From NCBI GenBank assembly GCA_963747965.1, contig CAVVGZ010000007.1, positions 496,001-560,000 on the forward strand: a stretch of 64,000 nt of DNA. Direction: 5' to 3'. Shown here piece by piece: positions 17,453-26,694 of the stretch (the stretch's first letter is position 1; the number at the start of each line of letters is the position of its first letter). The translations under genes and the position numbers were made by a program. The notes under the pieces were generated by a model, which had not been told where the DNA came from, searched no databases, and was given only the letters and a program-made list of their open reading frames with translations. Source of the stretch: CAVVGZ01 sp963747965. GTDB taxonomy: Bacteria; Chloroflexota; Anaerolineae; Anaerolineales; Anaerolineaceae.

Positions 17453-18160
17453 TTATTTAATCTCTTTTTTGGGTGGATAAGAAAATCTCCCCGCCTTACT
17501 ATGTTTTAAGCCCAAGTCCGCAATTGCCTCGGCAATTTTGAAGGCTACGGATGTAGGATCCAAAACTACTGCTCCAAGTGCCTTCTCAATATCCTTTGAA
17601 TATCCGGCTAAGCCTGCACACCCAAGAATGATTACCTCAGCCCCATCTTCCTTAACTGCTTTGCCCGCAAGCTCAAGTATCCTCGCTTTTGCTTTATCAG
17701 GGTTTGCATCCATTTCCAATACAGACATTTCGAGTGCAGGGGAAGAAGCATAAAATTGTGATACACCTCTTAATAGAGTGTGCCATTCACGAGTTGGAAT
17801 TCTGCGGCGCATCCCTGTCATAATTGAAAATTTATGGCCCAAAATCGCAGCCATATGCAAAGTAGCCTCTTCAATGCCAACCACTGGGATATCTGATATT
17901 TCTTTGGCAGCATCCAAGCCTGGATCGGAGAAGCATGCCAGCACAATTGCATCATAACCTTCATCATTCGCTTTTCTTACCAAATCCAGCATGTGATAGG
18001 ATGCAAGCGTTTCATCATAGGCAGATTCAATCGAAACTGGACCGTGTTTTGGATTTTCAACAGTTAATTCAGTATCCGGTCTTTTTATTATTTCTAATTC
18101 CCGGCGAATATGGTCTGTGACACTTTCTGTTGTATTGGGATTGATTACAAAGATTTTCAT
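17453..18160 (-). CDS. Hydantoin racemase / Asp-Glu racemase superfamily
   Basis: Cofactor-independent racemase. The 235-residue protein starts IFVINPNTTESVTDHI and has two candidate catalytic cysteines, in IVLACFSDPG and IILGCAGLAGY, spaced as in hydantoin racemase HyuA/HyuE. KHGPVSIESAYDE is also typical of that branch. It is encoded 4 nt after iorB and 27 nt before the aminotransferase start. With the hydantoinase downstream it implies use of 5-substituted hydantoins regardless of stereochemistry. Another Asp/Glu-racemase-type substrate (for example an arylmalonate-like acid) cannot be excluded. Confidence 0.88.
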   Translation of the reverse strand: MKIFVINPNTTESVTDHIRRELEIIKRPDTELTVENPKHGPVSIESAYDETLASYHMLDLVRKANDEGYDAIVLACFSDPGLDAAKEISDIPVVGIEEATLHMAAILGHKFSIMTGMRRRIPTREWHTLLRGVSQFYASSPALEMSVLEMDANPDKAKARILELAGKAVKEDGAEVIILGCAGLAGYSKDIEKALGAVVLDPTSVAFKIAEAIADLGLKHSKAGRFSYPPKKEIK

Positions 18161-18164
18161 GAAC

Positions 18165-18767
18165 TTATACCCTTTCTTTTACTTCTTTTACCCAGGATCG
18201 GCCTGTATGGAGTGCCTTAATATTCAGGTTTACATATTTGGATGGAACACGTTCCTTTAGTACACTTTCCCAAACATTCATGTCAATATCCAGCAAACCT
18301 GAGAGAACACCAAGTAAAACAACATTGAGGACCCTCGAGTTTCCAAGATCGACAGCCATGTCAACCGCTGGAACACGGTAGATATTCTTTGCCGCTTTCT
18401 CAAGTGCGGCATCGACAATCTCCCGGGTAGGATATTTAGCAATGCCGCTGGTAACAGTTACTGGATGAATTTCCTGCTGGTTCATCAGGACTGTCCCGTC
18501 AGGTTTTAGTTGGTTGAGCCATCGTAAACCTTCCAGAATCTCAAAAGCAATTAGAAAATCTACACGTCCTTCCGGGACAATGGGAGAGTGAATTTTCTCA
18601 CCCCAACGGCAATGTCCGATAACACCACCACCACGCACAGATAGACCGAGTAAATCCGATTTTTTTACATCATAACCTGCTGCCAGACCAACAGCGGCGA
18701 TTAATTCGCTGGCCAGGACTGTGCCCTGACCGCCTACACCTGTGATTAAGAAATTTACAGTTTCCAT
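18165..18767 (-). CDS. iorB: Indolepyruvate:ferredoxin oxidoreductase beta subunit
   Basis: Gamma-domain subunit of indolepyruvate oxidoreductase, which with IorA oxidises aryl-2-oxo acids to aryl-acyl-CoA and reduces ferredoxin. The 200-residue product starts METVNFLITGVGGQGTVLAS, the diagnostic 2-oxoacid oxidoreductase gamma motif. It continues with KKSDLLGLSVRGGGVIGHCRWG and ends in the family's helical tail. I choose the ATG at 18767: upstream in-frame codons overlap iorA and translate to nothing conserved. It starts 16 nt after the iorA stop. Confidence 0.95.
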   Translation of the reverse strand: METVNFLITGVGGQGTVLASELIAAVGLAAGYDVKKSDLLGLSVRGGGVIGHCRWGEKIHSPIVPEGRVDFLIAFEILEGLRWLNQLKPDGTVLMNQQEIHPVTVTSGIAKYPTREIVDAALEKAAKNIYRVPAVDMAVDLGNSRVLNVVLLGVLSGLLDIDMNVWESVLKERVPSKYVNLNIKALHTGRSWVKEVKERV

Positions 18768-18783
18768 TAAATTACCGCTCCTA

Positions 18784-20565
18784 TCAGTTCTGTTCTTCCA
18801 CTTTATAAATGGCTTCTCTTGGACAAACCTGTGCGCACATATCACATCCAACACATAAAACGGGATCAATCCATGCCTTATTTCTCTGAGTTTTCTCATC
18901 CAATTCGTCAGAGCGGGTAATAGCCGGACATCCAAGACGGAAACACAATGTGCAGCCATTGCATCTGGCGGGATCTACTTCGTAAATACCGGCGGACCCA
19001 GGTCCAGTAAAGAAACATGGACCATCTGCGATTACCACCGAAGGACCTTCGAAAGCCAAAGCCTCTTTAAATGATTTTTCTATAGCCTTAATGTCAAAGG
19101 CATCCACTTTTTGGATATGTTTTACGCCACAAGCCTTAACCAATCCTTCAATATCTACCCTTACACCTTCGCCTCCAAGCTTGGCAGAGATACCCGGGTG
19201 GTCTTGATGGCCAGTCATAGCGGTTGTGTGGTTGTCGAGGATAAGGATTGTACTGTTTCCGCCATTATGGACAATGTTCAATAATGGGGCAATCCCTGCA
19301 TGAAAGAACGTACCATCCCCGATTACTCCCATGAATTTATCCGGTATTCCAGCGATGTCAAAGCCATGAGCTACACCAACACTGGATCCCATCGAGCCCA
19401 TGGTTTCCGTAGCGTTAAAAGGTTCCAATGCTCCAAGATTGTAACAACCAATATCCCCAGCCACAACAGTCTTCATTTTATTTAGGATAAAGAAAGAACT
19501 TCTGTGAGGGCATCCCGGGCAGAGCACCGGTGAACGGCCCGGAATTCCTGCAGGAACAACATTACGTTTTGGGGTGATCGATTCTTTTGGTAAGAATCCT
19601 GCCTCAACAACATGATGTTCAATATCCGCGGTCAAAAGTTCGCCATATGGAGGAAAAATATCCTTACCCCTGCATTTAATACCCATTGCTTTTACCTGAT
19701 CCTCGATAAAAGGATCTAATTCTTCTATAATTAATAACTCATCAACTCCATTGGCAAGTTCCTGAATCAATCTCTTTGGAAGTGGGTAACTAAGGCCCAG
19801 CTTTAGGAATGATGCATTCGGGAATACCTCACGAGCATAGTGGTATACCGGGCCTGCTGCAATAATTCCCAGCTTGCGATCTCCCCATTCAAGCCGGTTT
19901 AGCGGAGAGTTTTCGGATATTTCTACCAGTTTTACAATTCTTTCTTCAATAATAGGGCGTCTTTGTCTTGCCCACATGGCTGTTGAGACCAGCTTATGAG
20001 GATCACGCAGGAATTTTGATGTAGGAGTGGAGTCATCAATTGTCCGTTCACCTAATTCAACAGGCGTGGCGGAATGTGATACCCGCATAACTGTCCTGAA
20101 CAAAACGGGGGTATCCCATTCCTCAGATAAATCCAGTCCATAACCCAGATAATCTTTGGCTTCCTGGCTGTCAGACGGTTCCAGGAGCGGCATTTTTGCA
20201 AAGCGAGCGTAGTTTCTATTGTCTTGTTCGTTCTGAGAACTGAACATACCCGGATCGTCGGCAACAATGATTACAAGTCCACCGCGAATTCCGGTATAAA
20301 CAGCATAGAAAAATGCGTCCGATGCCACATTCATACCAACTTGCTTCATCGTTGATATCGCACGCTTTCCGGCATAGGATGCGCCAATCGCTGCATCTAC
20401 CGCAACCTTCTCATTGATAGACCACTCTGAATAGATTTCCTTATATTTGGCAACATTCTCCAATATTTCGGAACTGGGAGTCCCAGGGTAGCCAGTGGCG
20501 ACTTTAACCCCATATTCATAAGCACCACGGGCAATCGCTTCATTTCCAGACATTAATACTTTCAT
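18784..20565 (-). CDS. iorA: Indolepyruvate:ferredoxin oxidoreductase alpha subunit
   Basis: TPP- and Fe-S-dependent catalytic subunit. The 593 residues contain the pyrimidine-binding domain (VKVATGYPGTPSSEIL, SEWSINEKVAVDAAIGASYAG split around the conserved Glu), CPGCPHRSSFF, the TPP-binding GDIGCYNLG and GDGTFFHAGIAPLLN, and a C-terminal ferredoxin domain with two 4Fe-4S motifs (CNGCTLCFRLGCP and CVGCDMCAQVCP). The length is normal for IorA. A GAGGTG site precedes the ATG. With the aminotransferase and the ADP-forming synthetase it forms the classic anaerobic amino-acid-to-acid ATP-yielding route known from Thermococcales and some fermenting bacteria. Confidence 0.97.
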   Translation of the reverse strand: MKVLMSGNEAIARGAYEYGVKVATGYPGTPSSEILENVAKYKEIYSEWSINEKVAVDAAIGASYAGKRAISTMKQVGMNVASDAFFYAVYTGIRGGLVIIVADDPGMFSSQNEQDNRNYARFAKMPLLEPSDSQEAKDYLGYGLDLSEEWDTPVLFRTVMRVSHSATPVELGERTIDDSTPTSKFLRDPHKLVSTAMWARQRRPIIEERIVKLVEISENSPLNRLEWGDRKLGIIAAGPVYHYAREVFPNASFLKLGLSYPLPKRLIQELANGVDELLIIEELDPFIEDQVKAMGIKCRGKDIFPPYGELLTADIEHHVVEAGFLPKESITPKRNVVPAGIPGRSPVLCPGCPHRSSFFILNKMKTVVAGDIGCYNLGALEPFNATETMGSMGSSVGVAHGFDIAGIPDKFMGVIGDGTFFHAGIAPLLNIVHNGGNSTILILDNHTTAMTGHQDHPGISAKLGGEGVRVDIEGLVKACGVKHIQKVDAFDIKAIEKSFKEALAFEGPSVVIADGPCFFTGPGSAGIYEVDPARCNGCTLCFRLGCPAITRSDELDEKTQRNKAWIDPVLCVGCDMCAQVCPREAIYKVEEQN

Positions 20566-20647
20566 TTAATTCACCTCACAAAATATATTAAATCACTCTA
20601 AACAAATGCATCCGTTCTCTGCATGCAACTAAGCCATTCAGTATTTT

Positions 20648-21529
20648 CTAAATGAAAAAATCTCCTTCCATTACTTTAACTGCTTCCCCGCCAAGCCGGA
20701 TTGGGATTATTTCCGGATTATCGGGGATTTCTAATATACCCAGCCCCGGTCTACCAATAATATGACCCTGTTCCGCCTTTAACGAAGACTTACTGGTTAA
20801 TCCATATTTTTTTATGTAAGCGCCCATGGTTCCAGCAGCTGATCCTGTATAAGGATCTTCCATTGTTCCCCGGGGATCAAACAGCCTTGCATGAGTATCA
20901 GAAGCAGGATCAAATCCCCCCATTGTGAAAACATAGGCGGCATTCACTTCAGCTTGATCGCATAATCGGGCTAACATTTCCCGATCCATATTTATGGTTG
21001 ACAATATATCAAGATTCTTGACTGGCACGACTAAAAAACCGACGCCAGTGGATACTACCTGCGGTTCAAAACCTCGAAGAATATCGGAGGAATTAATTGT
21101 GAAACAGGGAGCTATATCTTCAGGTGAAAATTTCATTCCAAATTGAGCAGGTTTTTGCGTCATGACAACTTTATTTGGTTTGTCATTGCTGTAATAAATT
21201 TCCACCGGCAGCTTGCCAATATTAAATTCAAGAATGATTTCGGCTTTCTCATTATTTTTAATTACGCGTTGCTGCTCAGCGAGGAGGAATGCCGTCGCAA
21301 TAGTCGGATGTCCTGCAAAGGGAAGCTCCATGCGTGGGGTAAAATACCGCACCCTAAAGTCTGCTCCGTCTCCAGGAAAGACATATGATGTTTCAGATAA
21401 ATTTGTTTCCCGGGCAATATTCTGCATTTGCCGGTCATTCAACCCATCCGCATATGGGATTACAGCACAGGGATTCCCGGTAAAAGAAAGGTGGGTGAAT
21501 GCGTCAATATAAACAACTCTGATTTTCAT
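20648..21529 (-). CDS. PhzF family phenazine-biosynthesis-like isomerase/epimerase
   Basis: Member of the PhzF/diaminopimelate-epimerase-like fold. The 293 residues show the family's VDAFTHLSFTGNPCAV start, the catalytic Glu in ARETNLSETSYVF, LPFAGHPTIATAFLL, and EDPYTGSAAGTMGAYI. PhzF proteins outside phenazine operons mostly have unknown isomerase roles. Here the ATG shares an ATGA with the upstream RidA-type gene, so the two are translationally coupled within the amino-acid/hydantoin operon. A role in rearranging an enamine or unsaturated intermediate is a guess. Confidence 0.9.
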   Translation of the reverse strand: MKIRVVYIDAFTHLSFTGNPCAVIPYADGLNDRQMQNIARETNLSETSYVFPGDGADFRVRYFTPRMELPFAGHPTIATAFLLAEQQRVIKNNEKAEIILEFNIGKLPVEIYYSNDKPNKVVMTQKPAQFGMKFSPEDIAPCFTINSSDILRGFEPQVVSTGVGFLVVPVKNLDILSTINMDREMLARLCDQAEVNAAYVFTMGGFDPASDTHARLFDPRGTMEDPYTGSAAGTMGAYIKKYGLTSKSSLKAEQGHIIGRPGLGILEIPDNPEIIPIRLGGEAVKVMEGDFFI

Positions 21530-21932
21530 TGGGCGGACACTTTTATTAAACCAATTTCTTTCAAGGAGGCAATTGCTTCTACTTCAATAAGTGCGGAAGG
21601 TGAGGGCAGTGCAGATGCCTGGATATAACTACATTGCCGGGAGATCTTCAGCAAAATAATCCATTAACATTTGATTTACATAACCGGCGTTATTTAAATC
21701 CAATAAGAATATCCTTAGATAATGGATATTTTTCATTGCCGAACCTGCTTTGACTAATTGGTTTTCGACTGCATATATTAACCAACTGGTCTGTTGTTTT
21801 AATTTCTTCGGAACCAGGTTTGGAAATTACTGATTTTGGCGCCACCATGCCAGACAGAAATACATATGGATTGAAAACGATTACTTTGGAAAATGGGAAA
21901 CCCGGGTGTTTTTCAAATATCTGCTTTGGCAT
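21526..21932 (-). CDS. RidA/YjgF-YER057c family protein, two frameshifts
   Basis: Reactive enamine/imine deaminase family. Reading across two single-base insertions (about 21768-21776 and about 21631-21633) gives one 134-residue protein, the normal length. It starts MPKQIFEKHPGFPFSK and passes through YVFLSGMVAP, EEIKTTDQLVNI, AGSAMKNIHYLRIFLLDLNN (a match to the RidA core), then PAMSYIQASALPSPSALIEVEAIA, which is split here only by the shift. No long frame covers it, so it is easily missed. The stop overlaps the PhzF start (ATGA). RidA would clear 2-aminoacrylate-type intermediates made by PLP enzymes in the operon. Decay rather than sequence error is possible. Confidence 0.75.
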
Positions 21933-21952
21933 GATGTATTATGGAATGACTT

Positions 21953-22618
21953 TTATACCAGGAATTCTTGGATTCTTTTGGCGGAATTCTGTAAATGAAG
22001 TTTCATTGCGTTCGATGCTGCTTCCGGATCCCTGGTTCTCATGGCATTGACAATTTTGATATGTTCATCTTCGGAAAGCGTCAGGTGGGAACCTGGCTGG
22101 ACTAATGCGAAATATCTAACCCGGATAATTCGATTGTTTAGCGTAATAAGGGTTTCCTTAAAGAGTTTGTTCTTTGTGAAACCAAGAATTGAATCATGGA
22201 AATAGGTATCAAATTCGTAATGTTTTATCGGTTCAGCGGCTGAGTCAATAATTGCTTCCATCCTGGCTTTTTCTTCAAGCTCATCCAGGACCTTTTCTGG
22301 AATGACCGGTGTAACCTGGCGGATCACCTCTGATTCAATGATCTGTCGAATCTCGAACACATCATGTACATCTTCCGGCGTAACTTTTGTGATATATGCT
22401 CCCCGGTGTGACCTAATTTCAATAAAACCTTCCGCTTCCAATTGCTTTAAGGCTTCCCTAACAGGGGTACGACTGACTTCAAGGTCTTCAGCTATACGAC
22501 CTTGATCCAGTTTCTCACCGGATTCAAAGTATCCCTGCAGAATTGCCTCTCGCAAACTTGCAACAATCCAATCAGCTAAAACTCTACCTTCTTTACGCTG
22601 GGGAAGGGGACTTCTCAT
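21953..22618 (-). CDS. GntR family transcriptional regulator (FCD/FadR subfamily)
   Basis: Ligand-responsive DNA-binding regulator. The 221 residues have an N-terminal winged helix (LDQGRIAEDLEVSRTPVREALKQLEAEG split by its turn; residues about 15-80) and a C-terminal all-helical FCD domain with metal-binding residues (FEIRQIIESEV, DTYFHDSILG, EDEHIKIVNAM). It is the first gene of the co-directional catabolic run and probably its local regulator. An inverted repeat over its -10 region suggests autoregulation. Effector unknown; by context an amino-acid-, hydantoin- or 2-oxo-acid-related compound. Confidence 0.93.
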   Translation of the reverse strand: MRSPLPQRKEGRVLADWIVASLREAILQGYFESGEKLDQGRIAEDLEVSRTPVREALKQLEAEGFIEIRSHRGAYITKVTPEDVHDVFEIRQIIESEVIRQVTPVIPEKVLDELEEKARMEAIIDSAAEPIKHYEFDTYFHDSILGFTKNKLFKETLITLNNRIIRVRYFALVQPGSHLTLSEDEHIKIVNAMRTRDPEAASNAMKLHLQNSAKRIQEFLV

Positions 22619-22639
22619 AGAACACCTCTATATATTTAT

Positions 22640-22657
22640 TATACACTATATTGTATA
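22640..22657. promoter_or_regulatory. Palindromic operator over the GntR promoter
   Basis: TATACA-(6 nt)-TGTATA is a perfect inverted repeat 21 nt before the GntR start and overlaps its likely -10 (TATAAT on the minus strand). The TGTATA half-site is of the type bound by FadR-family GntR proteins (core GTATAC-like). The 14-mer containing the right half recurs at 22826-22839, nearer to the divergent ppk2 gene. Confidence 0.5.
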
Positions 22658-23002
22658 AATTCGCGCACATAATTAATTCTCATTATATTTTTTTATCAGG
22701 GGAGGTGAAGGATATAATTAGTAATTAGGAATAAGGACTCCTTTAAAATTCACGGTTGCCTATGAATTATTTTTTGATGCAATTATTATAAACAATTATA
22801 TACTCATGGTTTATATTTGATTTGATATATTGTATAAATAATTATATTTATAATAATCGGGAATATTTTATAATCTGAATATCCAACTTGAATATTTTAA
22901 AATTTACCATTTACAGGCGAAATTGAACCGTTACTATAAAAATAGGCGCATAATTAATAAAAGGAACAAGAGAATAATCCGGACGTGATACGAGGTGGGT
23001 TA
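22658..23002. other. AT-rich divergent intergenic region between gntR and ppk2
   Basis: No convincing ORF or RNA gene. It contains a second copy (22826-22839) of the 14-mer TATATTGTATAAAT present in the gntR operator. This suggests a second regulator half-site or looping. A GAGGTGG ribosome site for ppk2 lies at its right end. Confidence 0.5.
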
Positions 23003-23857
23003 ATGGCCAAAAAAAATGTTGAAAACAAAAATGCAAAGACTACTCCTGATCAAAATCTGAAAACAGCCTTGCCAAAAAAAGTCGAACTTACAAAATCCTT
23101 TTACGAGAAGGAGTTGGCCAGACTGCAAATTGAATTGGTAAAAATGCATGAATGGATAAAATATAAAGGTCTCAGGGTGGTCGTTTTATTTGAAGGCAGG
23201 GATGCTGCAGGAAAAGGGGGCGTAATTACCAGCATCACCCAGAAGCTAAACCCCCGGATAACAAAGGTGGTAGCTTTGGGTATTCCAACGGAACGTGAAA
23301 AAACTCAGTGGTATTTTCAACGTTATGTTCCCCATTTGCCTGCTGCAGGTGAGATGGTGATTTTCGACCGCAGCTGGTATAACCGTGCCGGCGTAGAGAG
23401 AGTAATGGGTTACTGTACAGAAGCGGAGGTCCAGGAATTTTTTAGGTCCTGTCCGGAATTTGAAAGGATGTTAGTCAGATCAGGAATACAGCTTATTAAG
23501 TACTGGTTCTCTGTTAGCGATGAGGAACAGGAGAAAAGATTTCAATCACGTTTAAAAGACCCGACAAAACGTTGGAAATTAAGCCCAATGGACTTGGAAT
23601 CTCGCGCCCGCTGGGTTGAATATTCCAAAGCCAAAGATGAAATGTTCTGCCATACAGATATCAAACAGGCACCATGGTTTGTGGTCAATGCAGATAATAA
23701 ACCAAAGGCTAGACTAAATTGTATCAGCCACTTATTGAGTACGATTTCCTACCAGGATATAACACCAGAACCGATGGTTTTACCCCCACGACAGGATACA
23801 TCCGGTTATGTTCGCCCACCAATTACGGATCAGACATTCGTTCCGGAAATCTACTAA
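23003..23857 (+). CDS. ppk2: Polyphosphate kinase 2 family protein
   Basis: Uses polyphosphate to phosphorylate nucleotides, or the reverse. The 284-residue single-domain protein has Walker A (LFEGRDAAGKGG), the lid/substrate block GIPTEREKTQWYFQRYVPHLPAAGE split by its turn, Walker B FDRSWYNRAGVE, and the basic C-terminal part RWKLSPMDLESRARW. The length and these blocks fit class I PPK2. I prefer the ATG at 23003, preceded by GAGGTGGG, over the in-frame GTG 18 nt upstream. Monocistronic, divergent from gntR and convergent with proA. Nucleotide preference cannot be read from the sequence. Confidence 0.95.
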   Translation: MAKKNVENKNAKTTPDQNLKTALPKKVELTKSFYEKELARLQIELVKMHEWIKYKGLRVVVLFEGRDAAGKGGVITSITQKLNPRITKVVALGIPTEREKTQWYFQRYVPHLPAAGEMVIFDRSWYNRAGVERVMGYCTEAEVQEFFRSCPEFERMLVRSGIQLIKYWFSVSDEEQEKRFQSRLKDPTKRWKLSPMDLESRARWVEYSKAKDEMFCHTDIKQAPWFVVNADNKPKARLNCISHLLSTISYQDITPEPMVLPPRQDTSGYVRPPITDQTFVPEIY

Positions 23858-23900
23858 CCTTTCATTTTGCGCATAGATATCAATCCGGATTTCCGATTCT

Positions 23901-25158
23901 TTATTTGCGAACGTGATAATTGCCTTTGACCACCCATTTATAGGTTGTCAATTCTTTTAATGCCATTGGACCTCTGGCATGCAATTTTTGGGTGGATATG
24001 GCTACTTCGGCACCTAATCCTAACTGCGAACCATCGGTAAAGCGGGTGCTGGCATTGACATATACCACTGCGGAATCAATTGAGTTGATAAATATTTGTG
24101 CTTTTTCCATATCATCGGTGAGAATCCCATCCGAATGACCGGTGCTGTGCACTGTGATATGAGAAATTGCCTCATGAAGACCTTCAACAACCTTTATACC
24201 GAGAACTAGAGACAACCATTCTCGGTCAAAGTCTTCCTCCGACGCATGAGAATACTACATCCATGTCATTTTCTCGAATGTATGGTAAATCCTGGTCGGG
24301 AAGGCAAAATGTGACACTATCCTTCCTGAGTTCTTGAATTACCTTCGGGATAAATTTGGCTGCGATTGCTTGTTGTACCAGCAAAGTGTCCAGTGCATTA
24401 CATACCGACGGCCTCTGTATTTTAGCGTTCCGGATTACTGCCAGAGAATCCTCCAAATTAGCACTTTCATCAACATATAAGTGGCAGATACCAATTCCGC
24501 CAGTCATCACCGGTATTTGGCTGTTTGTACGGCAATACTGGTGCAATTTCTGGGAACCGCGCGGGATCAGAATATCAATATATTGGTGGAGTTTGAGCAT
24601 TTCTTCAACAGCCTTTCGGTCAGTTGTATCAATAAACTGAATCGCATCGTTTGGGATTGCACTGGTCGATAGGGCTTCCTGAATAATGCGGACAATTTCC
24701 CGGTTTGAATTGATCGTTTCGCTGCCTCCCCGCAGAATGACACTGTTTCCCGATTTTAACGCCAAGCCGAAGACATCCACGGTCACATTCGGCCTGGATT
24801 CATAAATTACCCCAATTACTCCGATTGGAACCCTGATTTTATATACTTCCAATCCATTATCAAATGTTCGCTCATCGAAAATCTCACCAACAGGGTCATT
24901 GAGCGATATCACATTTCGTAAATCCTGGACTATATCCTTTAACCTGTTTTCATCAAGCATCAAACGATCGATTAATGCGTCATTTAACCCTGAATTATGA
25001 CCTTTTTCAACATCCTCCTTATTTGCCTTCAGGATTTTATCCCGGCAGGTCCATAATTGATCTGCAATGAAAGCCAAAGCATTGTTTTTTTCTTCTTCAT
25101 GGATTAATGCCAGCTTCCTGGCTGCATCTTTAGCTCTTATTCCCATGGCTTCTAACAT
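23901..25158 (-). CDS. proA: Gamma-glutamyl phosphate reductase, one frameshift
   Basis: Second step of proline synthesis: NADPH reduction of glutamyl-5-phosphate. The frame breaks near 24230 between ...DMDVVFSC and EEDFDREWLSLVLGIKVVEGL. Deleting one base restores a 418-residue protein, the usual ProA length. Motifs include PIGVIGVIYESRPNVT, LKSGNSVILRGGSE, VMTGGIGICHLYVDE with the nearby catalytic Cys in IQRPSVCNALDTLL, and YVNASTRFTDGSQLGLGAEVAISTQKLHARGP in the second part. Start ATG 25158 is preceded by AAGGCAGG, 14 nt after proB. Downstream of proB in the conserved proBA order. Confidence 0.92.
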
Positions 25159-25171
25159 GATTTGACCTGCC

Positions 25172-26278
25172 TTATAGTACAACCATATCATTATGGTGGA
25201 CTACTTCCTCACCAAATGTATAACCCAAAATCGCCTCAATCTCATCGGTATGATGCCCGATTATCTTCTTGAGATCCATAGCAGAGTAATTTACCAGACC
25301 TATAGAAAAAACTTCCCCTTCTTTTAAGCAAATCTGAACAGTGTCACCCCGACCAAATTTTCCTTTCAAATCAATAATTCCAACAGGGAGCAAACTCCCA
25401 CCAGTAAGAAGGGCGGTCCTGGCTCCATTATCAATGATCAGCCTGCTTGAGTCCCGCATACCTGTCAGCATGTAGCGCTTGCGGCTTTCTAGTTTAGAAG
25501 TAACAGGATGAAAAAATGTGCCGGTATTCTCTCCATTAACTGATCGAAAAATTACATTGGGATCCTTTCCCCAGGCAATAATGACCGCAGCTCCAGACCT
25601 GCGTGCCAGGTCAGCTGCCTCAAGTTTGGTGTTCATCCCTCCCGTACCCAATTTGGTTCCGGAACCACCAGCCATATTCCAGAGAACCTCGGGAATTCCA
25701 TGATCTTTGATCTCTTTAATAAGCACTGCATCACTGTCTTTACGTGGATCTTTTGAATACAAACCTTTTTGATCAGTTAGAATCAATAAAAGATCGGCTT
25801 CAATCAGGTTTACAACCAGTGCAGATAAATTATCATTATCCCCAACCCTGATTTCTTCTGTTGCGACGGTATCATTTTCATTAATAATAGGAATAACGCC
25901 TTGACCCAAAATCGCCTCAAGCGTATTCCTGGCATTAATATAACGCCGCCGGTCTGACAGATCATCACGGGTTACCAATATCTGGGCAACAATCTTCCCA
26001 TAGATACGAAACAATTGGGAATACATCTCCATTAACCTTGGCTGTCCAATTGCAGCAAGCATTTGCTTGGCAGGAAGGTACTTAGGAAGCTCTGGATAAT
26101 TAAGTTCCTGGCGTCCGGCTGCCATGGCAGCTGACGTAACCAGGATGATTTGTACACCCTTATCGTGAAGAAGGGATATTTGTCGAACCAGCTCGATAAT
26201 TTGGGGCATCGAAAGGCTGTTTGTCCCATCTGTCAATGTCGAGGTCCCCAATTTAATAACAATCCGATTATATATCAA
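25172..26278 (-). CDS. proB: Glutamate 5-kinase
   Basis: First step of proline synthesis: ATP-dependent phosphorylation of glutamate. The 368 residues consist of an amino-acid-kinase domain (VIKLGTSTLTDG at the start, VTSAAMAAGRQEL, IINENDTVATEEIRVGDNDNLSALVV, GTGGMNTKLEAA) and a C-terminal PUA domain (from about residue 275, SRLIIDNGARTALLTGGSLLPVGI split by its turn). It is usually feedback-inhibited by proline through the kinase domain. It lies in a tight operon with proA. Intact. Confidence 0.97.
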   Translation of the reverse strand: MIYNRIVIKLGTSTLTDGTNSLSMPQIIELVRQISLLHDKGVQIILVTSAAMAAGRQELNYPELPKYLPAKQMLAAIGQPRLMEMYSQLFRIYGKIVAQILVTRDDLSDRRRYINARNTLEAILGQGVIPIINENDTVATEEIRVGDNDNLSALVVNLIEADLLLILTDQKGLYSKDPRKDSDAVLIKEIKDHGIPEVLWNMAGGSGTKLGTGGMNTKLEAADLARRSGAAVIIAWGKDPNVIFRSVNGENTGTFFHPVTSKLESRKRYMLTGMRDSSRLIIDNGARTALLTGGSLLPVGIIDLKGKFGRGDTVQICLKEGEVFSIGLVNYSAMDLKKIIGHHTDEIEAILGYTFGEEVVHHNDMVVL

Positions 26279-26694
26279 CTGCTCACCAGATTTTCCAGAA
26301 GAATAGTAAATATTTTACCCAAGAAAGGGAGAAATTGCATTTTGTCTTTCATCACATAACAATTATTATTTCAAGCCGCGAATTTTTTCTAAAAAAATAG
26401 TATTGTTCTACAATTAATCCCTGCGATAAATGTTCAAAGGATACCGGTCATAATAATGTTAACAATTAACCAAAATTCAACCATCGTTTGAAATTATGTA
26501 GTAGGGCAGGGGACAGGCATTTAATTTCGTATAGTATTATCTAAATATTTAAAAATTGTTACCCGATTTTCAAATTAAGTGGCTGCTAAACAGCATAGTT
26601 GAAATCTACCAAGGATTTCGTGTTTAGACTGTCTTTGGAAGCAAACCATCCTACGTGTTGATTATCTATATGGAGGATTCCAGAGAGAAGAAGA
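26279..26694. other. Non-coding gap between proB and the recombinase
   Basis: About 415 AT-rich bases with no supported ORF, tRNA or clear terminator. Scattered A/T runs and TATAAT-like hexamers are present, but I cannot make a firm promoter call. Confidence 0.5.

Noticed and set aside
18768..18959. Extended N-terminus of iorB (64 extra residues)
   Set aside because: The extension overlaps iorA's ferredoxin domain out of frame and has no similarity to the family; the ATG at 18767 fits known IorB starts.
24226..24240. TGA ending the first part of proA as another Sec codon
   Set aside because: The continuing homology (EEDFDREWLSL) lies in a different frame, so this is a single-base shift and not an in-frame TGA.
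26279..26694. tRNA (including tRNA-Sec) in the longest gap
   Set aside because: No acceptor-stem pairing with GTTC-type T-loop sequence could be found by eye here or in the other gaps.
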